Shown here: piece by piece, positions 9,147 through 15,667 of the stretch | How positions within the stretch are numbered: position 1 is the stretch's first letter | Layout of the letters: every line of letters begins with the position of its first letter | NCBI GenBank assembly: GCA_964554715.1 | Contig: CAZKPU010000047.1 | Span: forward strand, 1 to 16,891 | Direction: 5' to 3' | Source: RXOA01 sp964554715 | GTDB taxonomy: Bacteria; Bipolaricaulota; Bipolaricaulia; UBA7950; UBA9294 | DNA: 16,891 nucleotides | Translations under genes and position numbers: made by a program | The notes under the pieces: generated by a model | The model's input: the letters and a program-made list of their open reading frames with translations, nothing else | What the model was told of the DNA's origin: nothing | Databases searched by the model: none

Positions 9147-9233
9147 CTGAGGCATCCCGCTGTAATACGCGCCGTACTCCAACGCCCGAAACCGCTGCTG
9201 GTTCAACAACTTCAACTCCTGGTCCTTGCGATC
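9147..9233 (-). pseudogene. possible gene remnant of about 29 codons
   Basis: The minus strand reads DRKDQELKLLNQQRFRALEY followed by GAYYSGMPQ, in codons whose third positions are nearly all G or C, unlike the other frames here. There is no start codon, and the coding character fades on both sides. It lies between the regulator and the lipoprotein gene, in a different frame from the latter. I do not recognise the family; it could be chance. Confidence 0.25.
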
Positions 9234-9234
9234 C

Positions 9235-10116
9235 CTACCACACTGGGGTGGGGGTTGTTGCGCTCACGATCGCCGAAGACGCCGTGCCGTCGGCTGCCGG
9301 AATCTGTGCTGTCATGTACAACCGGAATCGCCCATCCGCCAGATGAACACAGCACGGATTCGAGAGGGATTGCACGGAGAAGCCTGCAAAATCCTCCGGC
9401 TTGACGCGAACACCTGCTTCGCCCGTAAACGCGCCACTGCCGTCTTCACGGATCCAGCTCATCACCTTTCCGGCAACCGTTGCATACAACCTGATCCGGC
9501 CGCCGGGAAGCACGATCGTGCTGAATGAACTCTGTGGATCGCATGTGATCCCGGTCTCGTAGCTCGGTCCGATCACCGCTCGGCCGGCATCGTCAAGCTC
9601 CACGGAAGCGCCGACCACGCAGGCGTTGCTGCCGATCGCGTGGGCCATCAAGAGCATCAGATCCCCGGAGACGTCGGTCAGTACACTCGCCTGCACGGTG
9701 GTCTCGCCCGGCAGGTCCCCGTGCAGGTCGATCTCCTCCAGCGTTCCCGAACCGCTGGCTTGGAACCCTTGGAGCTTCCCCTGTTCGGAAACCGACACGA
9801 GGAACCATGTATCCGCAGTGTTTGGCCACTTCACCCACCGTGGGTCCATGAATCCTTCGTCCCTCACAGGATGCTCGGAAAAGACCAACCCATCCGCTGA
9901 TGTGTAGATCGCCTCGGATGCTTTCTCGTCGAGAGCGCAGATCACCACCGCTTCGGCGGCCGTATCAAGCCCCGCCGCCAAGCAGGTTGCCTCCTCAATC
10001 CGGATCCCCGGATCGCTGAAGTACATCGTCTCAAGAAGCGCCGTCGGCGCAGTAGCCGTTGCGAGACATGAGACCAGGAGGACCAGAGCAAGCAGTATCG
10101 TGCAGCGATTCAGCAT
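9235..10116 (-). CDS. secreted lipoprotein, probable beta-propeller (function unknown)
   Basis: I start at the ATG at 10116, preceded by AGAGGAAA; a longer frame to 10152 adds 12 residues before the signal. Of 293 residues, 1-17 are a lipoprotein-type signal: hydrophobic ILLALVLLVSC with lipobox L-V-S-C17. An ordinary signal peptidase site in the following ATATA stretch is an alternative. The mature protein has repeated strand-turn units with aromatic positions: YTSADGLVFSEHPV, DPRWVKWPNTADTWFLV, GGRIRLYATVAGKVMSWIRE and DGRFRLYMTAQIP. The DG-RxRLY-T pattern recalls five-bladed propellers of GH43/GH32 or sialidase type, but I see no catalytic signature. It is probably anchored on the cell surface or in the periplasm. 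Confidence 0.7.
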   Translation of the reverse strand: MLNRCTILLALVLLVSCLATATAPTALLETMYFSDPGIRIEEATCLAAGLDTAAEAVVICALDEKASEAIYTSADGLVFSEHPVRDEGFMDPRWVKWPNTADTWFLVSVSEQGKLQGFQASGSGTLEEIDLHGDLPGETTVQASVLTDVSGDLMLLMAHAIGSNACVVGASVELDDAGRAVIGPSYETGITCDPQSSFSTIVLPGGRIRLYATVAGKVMSWIREDGSGAFTGEAGVRVKPEDFAGFSVQSLSNPCCVHLADGRFRLYMTAQIPAADGTASSAIVSATTPTPVW

Positions 10117-10155
10117 GGGTTTCCTCTCTTTCGATGGGGGTGAAACAGGCAATTC

Positions 10156-10161
10156 ATTCTA
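10156..10161 (-). promoter_or_regulatory. -10 element candidate for the lipoprotein gene
   Basis: TAGAAT on the minus strand matches the -10 consensus at 5 of 6 positions and would give a leader of about 33 bases that includes the ribosome site. I found no convincing -35. Confidence 0.35.
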
Positions 10162-10233
10162 CAACGTTCTTCTAAGCTCATGCAGAAGCGTCCTGTGACT
10201 CCGGGGCAAGAGCCCAACACGCCAAGGGCCGAT

Positions 10234-10249
10234 CGCCCGGTTCGGGGCG
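10234..10249. terminator. GC-rich hairpin downstream of the nitroreductase
   Basis: CGCCC (10234-10238) and GGGCG (10245-10249) form a 5-bp stem with a 6-base loop, 30-45 bases after the nitroreductase stop. No T-run follows, so it is only a weak terminator candidate. Confidence 0.25.
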
Positions 10250-10278
10250 TCGTGCCACAGCTTCCTACAAGGTGCTCT

Positions 10279-10788
10279 TTACCAACGCTCCTCGTGAATC
10301 CGTTCGCGCTGATAGCGGTCGGCCGATGCAGGATGCTCGGCGGGGTATCCAACCGCTACCACGGCAAACGGGATGATCCCCTGCGGGATCCCAAGCACCT
10401 CCCGTAGGGCCATCTCTCGCTCATTCACCGGATGAACGCCGCACCACACAGCACCCAGCCCAAGAGCTTTGGCCGCAAGCAGCAAGTTCTCAACGGCGGC
10501 CGCACAGTCCTGAACCCAGAACCCCTCGTACTTCTGCAATGTCGGATCGCCGCAGACAACGATCGCAAGTGGTGCCTGCTTCACCATCTGAGCGTAGGGA
10601 TGAACCCGCGCCAACGCGTTTCTTTGCTCCGACGAGCGAACGACAATGAAATGCCACGGCTGCTCGTTCCCTGCCGAGGGAGCAGCCATCGCCGCTTTCA
10701 GAAGATCCTCCAAGAGCTCATCAGGAACAGGTTTCTCGGAGTACTTCCTCACACTCCGTCGCCCGGTAATGACATTCAAGGACTCCAT
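10279..10788 (-). CDS. nitroreductase family flavoprotein
   Basis: The start at 10788 sits 5 bases after AGGAGGT; the longer frame to 10863 is unsupported. The 169-residue protein is in the compact range of the family. FMN-binding landmarks: RRSVRKY (10-16), AAPSAGNEQPWHF (35-47), then WVQDCAAAVENLLLAAKALG (91-110), GAVWCGVHP (112-120) and GYPAEHP (147-153). Members are FMN-dependent NAD(P)H oxidoreductases that act as dimers in the cytoplasm on nitroaromatics, quinones or other acceptors. The cysteines in QDC and WCG are not diagnostic. It follows the GNAT gene by 99 bases and may share its transcript. Confidence 0.92.
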   Translation of the reverse strand: MESLNVITGRRSVRKYSEKPVPDELLEDLLKAAMAAPSAGNEQPWHFIVVRSSEQRNALARVHPYAQMVKQAPLAIVVCGDPTLQKYEGFWVQDCAAAVENLLLAAKALGLGAVWCGVHPVNEREMALREVLGIPQGIIPFAVVAVGYPAEHPASADRYQRERIHEERW

Positions 10789-10887
10789 GCATACCTCCTG
10801 CAGCTCGACCCGGAGCTTCTTCCACCGGACATCGCGCTCCGATCCGGTCGTGGGTCGTCGCAACCTCCTCAGACGCGGGAGCCAAGT

Positions 10888-11367
10888 TCAGAGGCTGGGC
10901 TGCATCTGATGATCCTGATCAAGAAGCTTGCGGAAGATCAGAAAACCAACGTCGTTTCGCGTCTCCGCAAGTTTGAATCCCAAACGTTCGTACAAAGCTC
11001 TCGCCCGGTGATTGGAGTCATGAACCCCCAGTTCGATCGCGTCCGCTTCGCCCGCGAATTCGTTCTCCAGATCACGCAACACCGAGCTTCCGATCCCCCG
11101 GCCTCGAAAGACCGGATCGATAACCAACCCATGAACGTGAAGCCTCGATCCGCGCTTCTCGATCCACACGAAGCCGACCGGCACTCCTTGTCGATCCACT
11201 GCGCGAACCTCGCCAACAGCGCAGACCATGTCGCGAAGACAGCTCCAATCAAGCCCCATAGCAGCGAGGGTCGGCTCAAGATACGTTCCGGTCTTCTCCT
11301 TCATCATCGAGAAGAACGTCTCATACTCGCTCGCTTCCAGAGCTCGGTAGTTCATGGTCACATCCAT
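10888..11367 (-). CDS. GNAT family N-acetyltransferase
   Basis: A 159-residue single-domain GNAT. The acetyl-CoA binding motif is LVIDPVFRGRGIGSSVLRDL with the R-x-R-G-I-G pyrophosphate loop; the following motif B is LGVHDSNHRARALYERLGFK, which is highly typical (N-x-x-A-x-x-LYE-x-x-GF). The N-terminal half (YETFFSMMKEKTGTYLEP) likely makes the acceptor side. The substrate is unknown. The ATG at 11367 is preceded by a -10-like TAGGAT; a second ATG four codons later (11355) is an alternative. It is the first of two adjacent acetyltransferase genes. Confidence 0.88.
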   Translation of the reverse strand: MDVTMNYRALEASEYETFFSMMKEKTGTYLEPTLAAMGLDWSCLRDMVCAVGEVRAVDRQGVPVGFVWIEKRGSRLHVHGLVIDPVFRGRGIGSSVLRDLENEFAGEADAIELGVHDSNHRARALYERLGFKLAETRNDVGFLIFRKLLDQDHQMQPSL

Positions 11368-11376
11368 CCTCGCCCT

Positions 11377-11405
11377 ATCCTAGTCAACGAAGCTTCCTCT
11401 GTGAA
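11377..11405 (-). promoter_or_regulatory. promoter of the GNAT gene, possibly near-leaderless
   Basis: TTCACA (-35-like, 11400-11405) and TAGGAT (-10-like, 11377-11382) are 17 bases apart. The -10 ends 9 bases before the ATG at 11367, so the leader would be only about 2-3 bases. TAGGAT could instead serve as ribosome site, at a rather long spacing. Confidence 0.4.
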
Positions 11406-11415
11406 GTGAGAGCAG

Positions 11416-11425
11416 GGTCATGACC
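11416..11425. promoter_or_regulatory. perfect palindrome upstream of the GNAT promoter
   Basis: GGTCATGACC is a perfect 10-base palindrome 10 bases upstream of the putative -35. It could be a regulator site. A looser stem TCTGCAG/CTGCAGA lies next to it (11431-11460). Confidence 0.25.
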
Positions 11426-11514
11426 GAACATCTGCAGAAGCCAAAACCCTGTGCTGCAGAGATCCCTTCAGTCTTCCCGAGTGAACCTGCGCGTGCAGAT
11501 GGACAAGCCACCGC

Positions 11515-12498
11515 TTACAGAGCAATCACTCGGAACATCCCCACGCAAACAGGATCAAAGGACCGCAACCAGAATCCGCACGCCGGAGCGTTCATCGATT
11601 CGAAGTCCACCGCGCACCGCACGTAACCCTCGTCACGAGCCCAGCCAACGGCAGACAAGAGAAGTTTTTGCCCGAGATTGCGTCTGCGGAACGAAGGGCA
11701 GGTGTAGGCCCCTGTGATGCTTGCCGTCCCCGGATCGCGGATGATGGTGCTCGCATTGCTGCTGGCCGGACCGATCTCCAGATAGCCAACGGCTTCTCCA
11801 TCGCACTGGGCAACGAATACAGCTTGCGAACGATCGGCAAGCTTCTCAACGATTTCCTCCAGAGCTGAGAACGAGAGATCGCGGAGGTAAATCGGAGGTG
11901 CGGCAAGATGAGCCTCAAGACCTTGGATCAACGCGTGGATTCCCAAGTGATCGATGGATGTGGCACGCCGGATGACGATATCATCACGCCGGTCGCCGAT
12001 GATCGGTCTGGACACATCCGAATCAGGATCGCCGTCTAGGTCGAGAGTCCGTACACCGTCGATGGCCGCCATACCGAACCCGAGCCGGCTCCACGTTTCG
12101 ATCGCGTCCTCATCGAACGGAAACTGCAGGACGAGATGCCCCACGGGGCCTTCCCCCTGCCACAGTTCGGCAACTCTCGTATAGAGCGATTCATAGATCG
12201 CGCGGCTGTGTCCAACCATCGCACCGTTGGCCCATTCCGGACTGAACCACGTTGGAAAACTGCGGAAAGAGTCGATCTTGACTCCGGTGACAAAGCCGAC
12301 CAGCCGATCTCCGTCCAGGGCAACGGCTCCGAGGCCTTGTTGGTCGACCTTGTCCAGAAGCGATACAAACGGCTCCGGATCTTCATAGCTGCTTGGAAGC
12401 GCGGGGATCAGCCTGCGCATCGCCGTATAGCGTTCTGCGACAAGAGCTGCGGAACTCGGGATGTGCTTGGTTTCGAAACGCTCGATCGTCGGTTTCAT
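11515..12498 (-). CDS. tandem double-GNAT acetyltransferase
   Basis: The start at 12498 overlaps the stop of the MazG-like gene as ATGA, and AAAGGA lies 7 bases upstream within that gene; the frame to 12627 is its shadow. Of 327 residues, about 1-165 form a degenerate GNAT domain (LGAVALDGDRLVGFVTG, then WSRLGFGMAAIDGVRTL), and about 175-327 form a better preserved one: FVAQCDGEAVGYLEIG, TGAYTCPSFRRRNLGQKLLLSAVGWA with the R-R-R-N-L-G loop, then VDFESMNAPACGFWLRSFDP. The N/A/GFW pattern matches motif B. In double-GNAT proteins usually one half is catalytic and the other structural; here the C-terminal half looks catalytic. Coupling to MazG suggests joint expression, but the substrate is unknown. 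Confidence 0.85.
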   Translation of the reverse strand: MKPTIERFETKHIPSSAALVAERYTAMRRLIPALPSSYEDPEPFVSLLDKVDQQGLGAVALDGDRLVGFVTGVKIDSFRSFPTWFSPEWANGAMVGHSRAIYESLYTRVAELWQGEGPVGHLVLQFPFDEDAIETWSRLGFGMAAIDGVRTLDLDGDPDSDVSRPIIGDRRDDIVIRRATSIDHLGIHALIQGLEAHLAAPPIYLRDLSFSALEEIVEKLADRSQAVFVAQCDGEAVGYLEIGPASSNASTIIRDPGTASITGAYTCPSFRRRNLGQKLLLSAVGWARDEGYVRCAVDFESMNAPACGFWLRSFDPVCVGMFRVIAL

Positions 12499-12857
12499 CG
12501 AGCGTCCTTTGCGGCTGATCGCCCTTCGGTCGGGTCTGCAGAGATCCACTGTCGTTGATGATTCAGGATCTCCTTGTCGCGAAACGCTTGCTCGAGATCG
12601 ATGTTGTAGCGGTTGGCGATTGCACATACATAGATAAAGACATCGGCCAGCTCATGTTCGACTTCGCCGATTGAGGAGTCTGGATCCACTTTGAGCCCTT
12701 CACAGTGCCGAACCGCCTTGAACAGCTCGCCGATCTCTTCTCCGAGAAGCAAGCATTTGTCCATGACGGTTTGCTGCTCGAACCCTCGTTCTACCTCGAG
12801 TTCGGCCACGTATCGCTGGAACTCCGACAACATGGGGTGCTTGTCGAGCGTAGGCAA
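12495..12857 (-). CDS. MazG-like nucleotide pyrophosphohydrolase
   Basis: A 120-residue all-alpha NTP pyrophosphatase of the MazG/dCTPase-like superfamily, which hydrolyses (d)NTPs to monophosphates and pyrophosphate and clears abnormal nucleotides. The magnesium-binding signature is complete: GEEIGEL (39-45, with E40, E41 and E44) and HELADVF (68-74, with E69 and D72). ANRYNIDLEQAFRDKEILN follows as usual. The start is TTG at 12857, supported by AAGGGAG six bases upstream; the only in-frame ATG (12833) has no ribosome site. A consensus TATAAT lies 55 bases upstream. It is the first gene of an operon with the double-GNAT gene. Confidence 0.9.
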   Translation of the reverse strand: MPTLDKHPMLSEFQRYVAELEVERGFEQQTVMDKCLLLGEEIGELFKAVRHCEGLKVDPDSSIGEVEHELADVFIYVCAIANRYNIDLEQAFRDKEILNHQRQWISADPTEGRSAAKDAR

Positions 12858-12863
12858 TCGATT

Positions 12864-12870
12864 CTCCCTT
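12864..12870 (-). promoter_or_regulatory. ribosome binding site deciding a TTG start
   Basis: AAGGGAG on the minus strand lies 6 bases before the TTG at 12857 of the MazG-like gene and fixes that start over the internal ATG. Confidence 0.6.
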
Positions 12871-12911
12871 GAACGGTGCTACCCAACAGGCCAGGCCCGG
12901 TCGACGCCGTG

Positions 12912-12917
12912 ATTATA
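12912..12917 (-). promoter_or_regulatory. -10 box of the MazG/double-GNAT operon
   Basis: A perfect TATAAT on the minus strand lies 54 bases upstream of the TTG start, giving a leader of about 48 bases. The -35 region (TGCCGT or GTGCCG at 17-18 bases) is poor. Confidence 0.5.
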
Positions 12918-12968
12918 CGGAAGCTCTACGTGATACGGCACGCCGCGGAGAGGGAACCAAGAGAGCCT

Positions 12969-12999
12969 CGGCGGCACGCTTCCGGCCGAAGCTCCGCCG
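12969..12999 (-). terminator. hairpin terminator of the flavoprotein gene
   Basis: An outer stem CGGCGG/CCGCCG and an inner stem GCTTC/GAAGC around a 5-base loop form a strong imperfect hairpin 29 bases after the flavoprotein stop. On the minus strand it is followed by CTCTCTTGGTT, only partly T-rich. Between it and the stop are overlapping CTCTT/AAGAG hairpins (13006-13028). Confidence 0.45.
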
Positions 13000-13027
13000 G
13001 GGATCCTCTTCGCAAAGAGAGCGCTCT

Positions 13028-13585
13028 TCAGCCTGTATCGTGATTGCGGAGGATCTCGAGGCCGATCTCTTGTGCTCGCTGAAGATCACCGGGGAGATCG
13101 CCGATCGGGACGTCTCGCCCGGTCTCTGCATCGAACGTCTGGCACGCTAACGCGTGGCACCGGCTCCCACACCAAGACGTGATCCGTTGCAGCCACTCCA
13201 CCATCGATCCGTAGTAACTGCGATAGGTGACGAACAACACGAAGTCCTTCCCGCCGAAGTGCTCTCGAGAGACGATCGCCTCCAGCCGGTCGAACAGCGT
13301 CTTGAGCTGGGAGGTCATGTAACCCCAGAACATCGGAGCACCCAGAACAACCACATCCGCTTCGGAGAACGCCGGATAGACCTGCTGCATGTCGTCATCG
13401 ATGACGCACCCACCGCCGCCCAGGCACTTGCCGCACGCGCGGCAGTGAGCGATGTTCATGTCGATCGGCCGGAAGTGAACCGTGTGATGCGCGCTGTCCG
13501 AGCCAAGTCCCTCGAGGAACGCATCGATCAGTGTATCGGTGTCTCCCCCAACGTGAGCACTGCCATGGAGCACGACAACATTCAT
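13028..13585 (-). CDS. iron-sulfur flavoprotein-type NAD(P)H/FMN reductase
   Basis: A 185-residue flavodoxin-fold protein. The FMN phosphate loop is HGSAHVGGDTDTL (7-19). A cysteine cluster CRACGKCLGGGGC gives C48-x2-C51-x2-C54-x5-C60, the compact CX2CX2CX4-7C motif that holds a 4Fe-4S cluster in archaeal and bacterial Isf proteins. GAPMFWGYMTSQLKTLFDR (82-100) is the usual FMN-contacting segment. Proteins of this type pass electrons between flavin and an iron-sulfur cluster and act on oxygen, peroxide or quinones, mostly in anaerobes. It starts 5 bases after GGAGGT. The gene stands alone between terminator-like hairpins. Confidence 0.88.
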   Translation of the reverse strand: MNVVVLHGSAHVGGDTDTLIDAFLEGLGSDSAHHTVHFRPIDMNIAHCRACGKCLGGGGCVIDDDMQQVYPAFSEADVVVLGAPMFWGYMTSQLKTLFDRLEAIVSREHFGGKDFVLFVTYRSYYGSMVEWLQRITSWCGSRCHALACQTFDAETGRDVPIGDLPGDLQRAQEIGLEILRNHDTG

Positions 13586-13671
13586 TGCGCACCTCCGTTC
13601 CTGATCGCTCGATGAGATTGCTACGCTGACGTCTCGAAAGCGTCACGGACACGCCCAATCCTGCAGACAAG

Positions 13672-13698
13672 CGTTGGCAGAAGGCATCTCTGCCAACG
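13672..13698 (-). terminator. hairpin terminator after the phosphodiesterase gene
   Basis: A perfect 10-bp stem CGTTGGCAGA/TCTGCCAACG with a 7-base loop begins 8 bases after the stop of the minus-strand YfcE-like gene. It is followed on the minus strand by CTTGTCTG. It separates this gene from the flavoprotein gene. Confidence 0.6.
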
Positions 13699-13706
13699 AA
13701 TCGAGA

Positions 13707-14330
13707 TTACACCACAAACGGCAGCTCGATGATCCTTGTTCGAATTCCCTGCAGGATCAACGCTTCGTCGACACCCTCTCTTTGCTCGATTCTGTGGTGA
13801 TCTTGCCCGGGGTCCTCCTTCGTAGCCGCGCGCGGTTCGAGTTCGAGCACGGCGAACGTCGAACGCCCGTACGAAGGAGCGACTGCGCCGGGATTGATGA
13901 ACACGGTCTCTTTCCATACCCTGACGACAGGGACGTGGAAGTGTCCGAACACGATGATCTGCGTATCGGGCAGCTGTGAGGCCATCGCTTGGTAGAACAA
14001 CTCCATTTCGGGCTGGTCGTACCCCTGTCCGATGTACTTCCGCTGCAAGGCATGCCGCTGATGACCATGCTGGAGTCCGATCTTCCATCCGGCCGCTTCG
14101 ATGGTAGCTCGCTTCGGGATCACAGTGCTGACTTCGGCCGGATCCATGTTTCCGGCCACCGCAACCGTGGGAGCGATCTCTTGCAGCGCTTCAATCACGT
14201 CCATGGACGTCAGATCCCCGGCATGGAGGATCCGATCGACCTGGGCTTGCCTCAATCCGTCCAGCAGCGATCGAGGGAGACTCTTGATATGCGCAGGAAC
14301 ATGCGTATCCGAGACAAGGCCTAGCTTCAT
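13707..14330 (-). CDS. YfcE/MJ0936-family metallophosphodiesterase
   Basis: A 207-residue calcineurin-like phosphoesterase. All dinuclear metal ligands are present: D8 and H10 in VSDTH, D39 in HAGD, N61 in AGNMD, H88 in QHGH, and H130 and H132 in FGHFH, followed by the family's INPGAV. Members hydrolyse phosphodiesters in vitro; the physiological substrate is unknown. About 35 residues beyond the core (after LELEPRA) form a poorly conserved tail. It starts 7 bases after the stop of the beta-lactamase-fold gene with no Shine-Dalgarno; TAGAAT lies 9 bases before the ATG. Expression may come by read-through or from a near-leaderless promoter. Confidence 0.92.
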   Translation of the reverse strand: MKLGLVSDTHVPAHIKSLPRSLLDGLRQAQVDRILHAGDLTSMDVIEALQEIAPTVAVAGNMDPAEVSTVIPKRATIEAAGWKIGLQHGHQRHALQRKYIGQGYDQPEMELFYQAMASQLPDTQIIVFGHFHVPVVRVWKETVFINPGAVAPSYGRSTFAVLELEPRAATKEDPGQDHHRIEQREGVDEALILQGIRTRIIELPFVV

Positions 14331-14337
14331 CGTAGGG

Positions 14338-15453
14338 TCATTCTACGGCAGGATCCGCTGTGTCACCGGTTGATCGTTGCCGATCGGCATCTCCGACGTC
14401 GCCCAGGATGAACTCGTGCACTCTCCAGCTTACGTCCCACGCTCCCTCCGCCATGTTAGACAGAATCACCAGATTGATGTCGTAGTCAGGGAAATAGCGC
14501 ATCACGGCGCTGACACCGGCGTTGTACCCTTCTTTCTGGCAACACAGAACGTGTCCGTCAGGCTCCACATAGAACCACATCCCGAGGCCGTAGTGCATCG
14601 CCCATCCATCGTGCTGCTTGTAGAAGATCTGAGGGCGGAAGAACCGCTCGGTCAGCACAGGCGACAACAGGTCACCGGATCGTACAGCTCGCAAAAAGCG
14701 GTCAAGATCGGCGGCTGTGACGTGCGCTCCGCTGTCCGGCGACCCCACCGGAGGAAACGAGTAAATGTTTCTCTTCCACGCCACCACGGATCCGTCTTCG
14801 CCGCGGATCGGATCGGCCCCCTCGGCTACGGCGGGGACACACCGATCCATGCGGAAGAATTCCGAGGAAGACATCTGCGTCGGCTTGAAGATCCTCTCGC
14901 GGACATAGTCGCGGTAGGTGAGTCCGGTGAGCTTCTCCACTGCTAGACCGAGCAAGACGAATCCGCAGTTGCAGTAGCGGCAGGCCTCACCAGGCGGGAA
15001 ATTCGGCTCCTTGTGGGCAAACTGCTGCAAGAAATCAGCTGTCTCCGTGACCGCGTAGTTCGGCCGGGTCCGCCAGAGATCCTCGTAGTCTTCGCCGTTT
15101 TCTTCTTCGCAATCATCGCCGATCCCCGAGCTGTGCGTCAGCAGTTGGAACACCGTGACCTCATCGGAGATCGCTGTGTCGGCAAGCCCCAGCAGAGGGA
15201 TGATCCGTGTATCCAGTGCAAGCAGCCCTTGATCGATCAGTTGCAGCGTGGCCACGGCCGTGAACAGCTTCGTCAACGACGCCGTATCAAACCGGGTATC
15301 GAGGGTGTTCGCGACACGCCAGGTCCGAGACGCAAACCCATAGGCGCCGGAGAATAACTCCTCTTCTCCTTGCGAGATTCGGATCACTCCGGAGAACCGT
15401 TCTGCTGCCGCCAAACGCCGCATTTCGCCATCGATTCGATGTCGATCCAGCAT
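14338..15453 (-). CDS. serine beta-lactamase-fold hydrolase (class C/S12 family)
   Basis: The start at 15453 follows GGGAAGGA by 4-5 bases; the open frame to 15645 would translate the tandem-repeat region and has no family match. In the 371-residue protein the active-site set is complete: S59-L-T-K62 (nucleophile and general base), Y160-C-N162, and K-E-G in QKEGYNAGVSAV as the KxG-type third motif, plus LLTHSSG (104-110). This is the class C beta-lactamase / PBP4* / esterase EstB / D-Ala-D-Ala peptidase superfamily. No signal peptide is visible, so an intracellular esterase or peptidase is more likely than a resistance enzyme. The yfcE-like gene follows 7 bases later. Confidence 0.9.
   Translation of the reverse strand: MLDRHRIDGEMRRLAAAERFSGVIRISQGEEELFSGAYGFASRTWRVANTLDTRFDTASLTKLFTAVATLQLIDQGLLALDTRIIPLLGLADTAISDEVTVFQLLTHSSGIGDDCEEENGEDYEDLWRTRPNYAVTETADFLQQFAHKEPNFPPGEACRYCNCGFVLLGLAVEKLTGLTYRDYVRERIFKPTQMSSSEFFRMDRCVPAVAEGADPIRGEDGSVVAWKRNIYSFPPVGSPDSGAHVTAADLDRFLRAVRSGDLLSPVLTERFFRPQIFYKQHDGWAMHYGLGMWFYVEPDGHVLCCQKEGYNAGVSAVMRYFPDYDINLVILSNMAEGAWDVSWRVHEFILGDVGDADRQRSTGDTADPAVE
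14340..14366 (-). promoter_or_regulatory. possible internal promoter before the phosphodiesterase
   Basis: GTGACA (14361-14366) and TAGAAT (14340-14345) on the minus strand are 15 bases apart, shorter than usual. TAGAAT ends 9 bases before the ATG at 14330, which lacks a ribosome site. Confidence 0.3.
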
Positions 15454-15513
15454 CGCTTCCTTCCCGTGAAAAGGTTCCCTTGCCATCCGTCGGCACACCT
15501 CCGGCATCCATCC

Positions 15514-15630
15514 TTTCGGCGATATCCTCCACAACGATTTCGGCGTTGTCCACCTGCAACTCAAGCGGACTTCTCGCCGAAACGCTTTCAGCGTTGTCCA
15601 CTTGCTACCGAAGCAGACTTCTCGCTGAAT
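15514..15630. repeat. tandem 48-bp repeat with internal palindromes (24-bp sub-period)
   Basis: Two units start at 15538 and 15586, exactly 48 bases apart. Each is bounded by a short inverted repeat: TTTCGGCG (15538-15545) with CGCCGAAA (15575-15582), and TTCAGCG (15587-15593) with CGCTGAA (15623-15629). Both share GCGTTGTCCAC and AGACTTCTCGC-like cores. A partial extra copy of the left half (TTTCGGCG at 15514-15521) lies 24 bases upstream. The array fills most of the gap between the hydrolase and HD-GYP genes. Confidence 0.75.
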
Positions 15631-15667
15631 CCATCCTTTTGCCATGTAGCAGGGCGGTCATTTGCGG

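Noticed and set aside
10432..11409. Plus-strand open frame of 325 codons
   Set aside because: It runs antisense across the nitroreductase and GNAT genes and shows no family features.
15454..15645. N-terminal extension of the beta-lactamase-fold frame through the repeats
   Set aside because: The extension has no family match and the ATG at 15453 has its own ribosome site.
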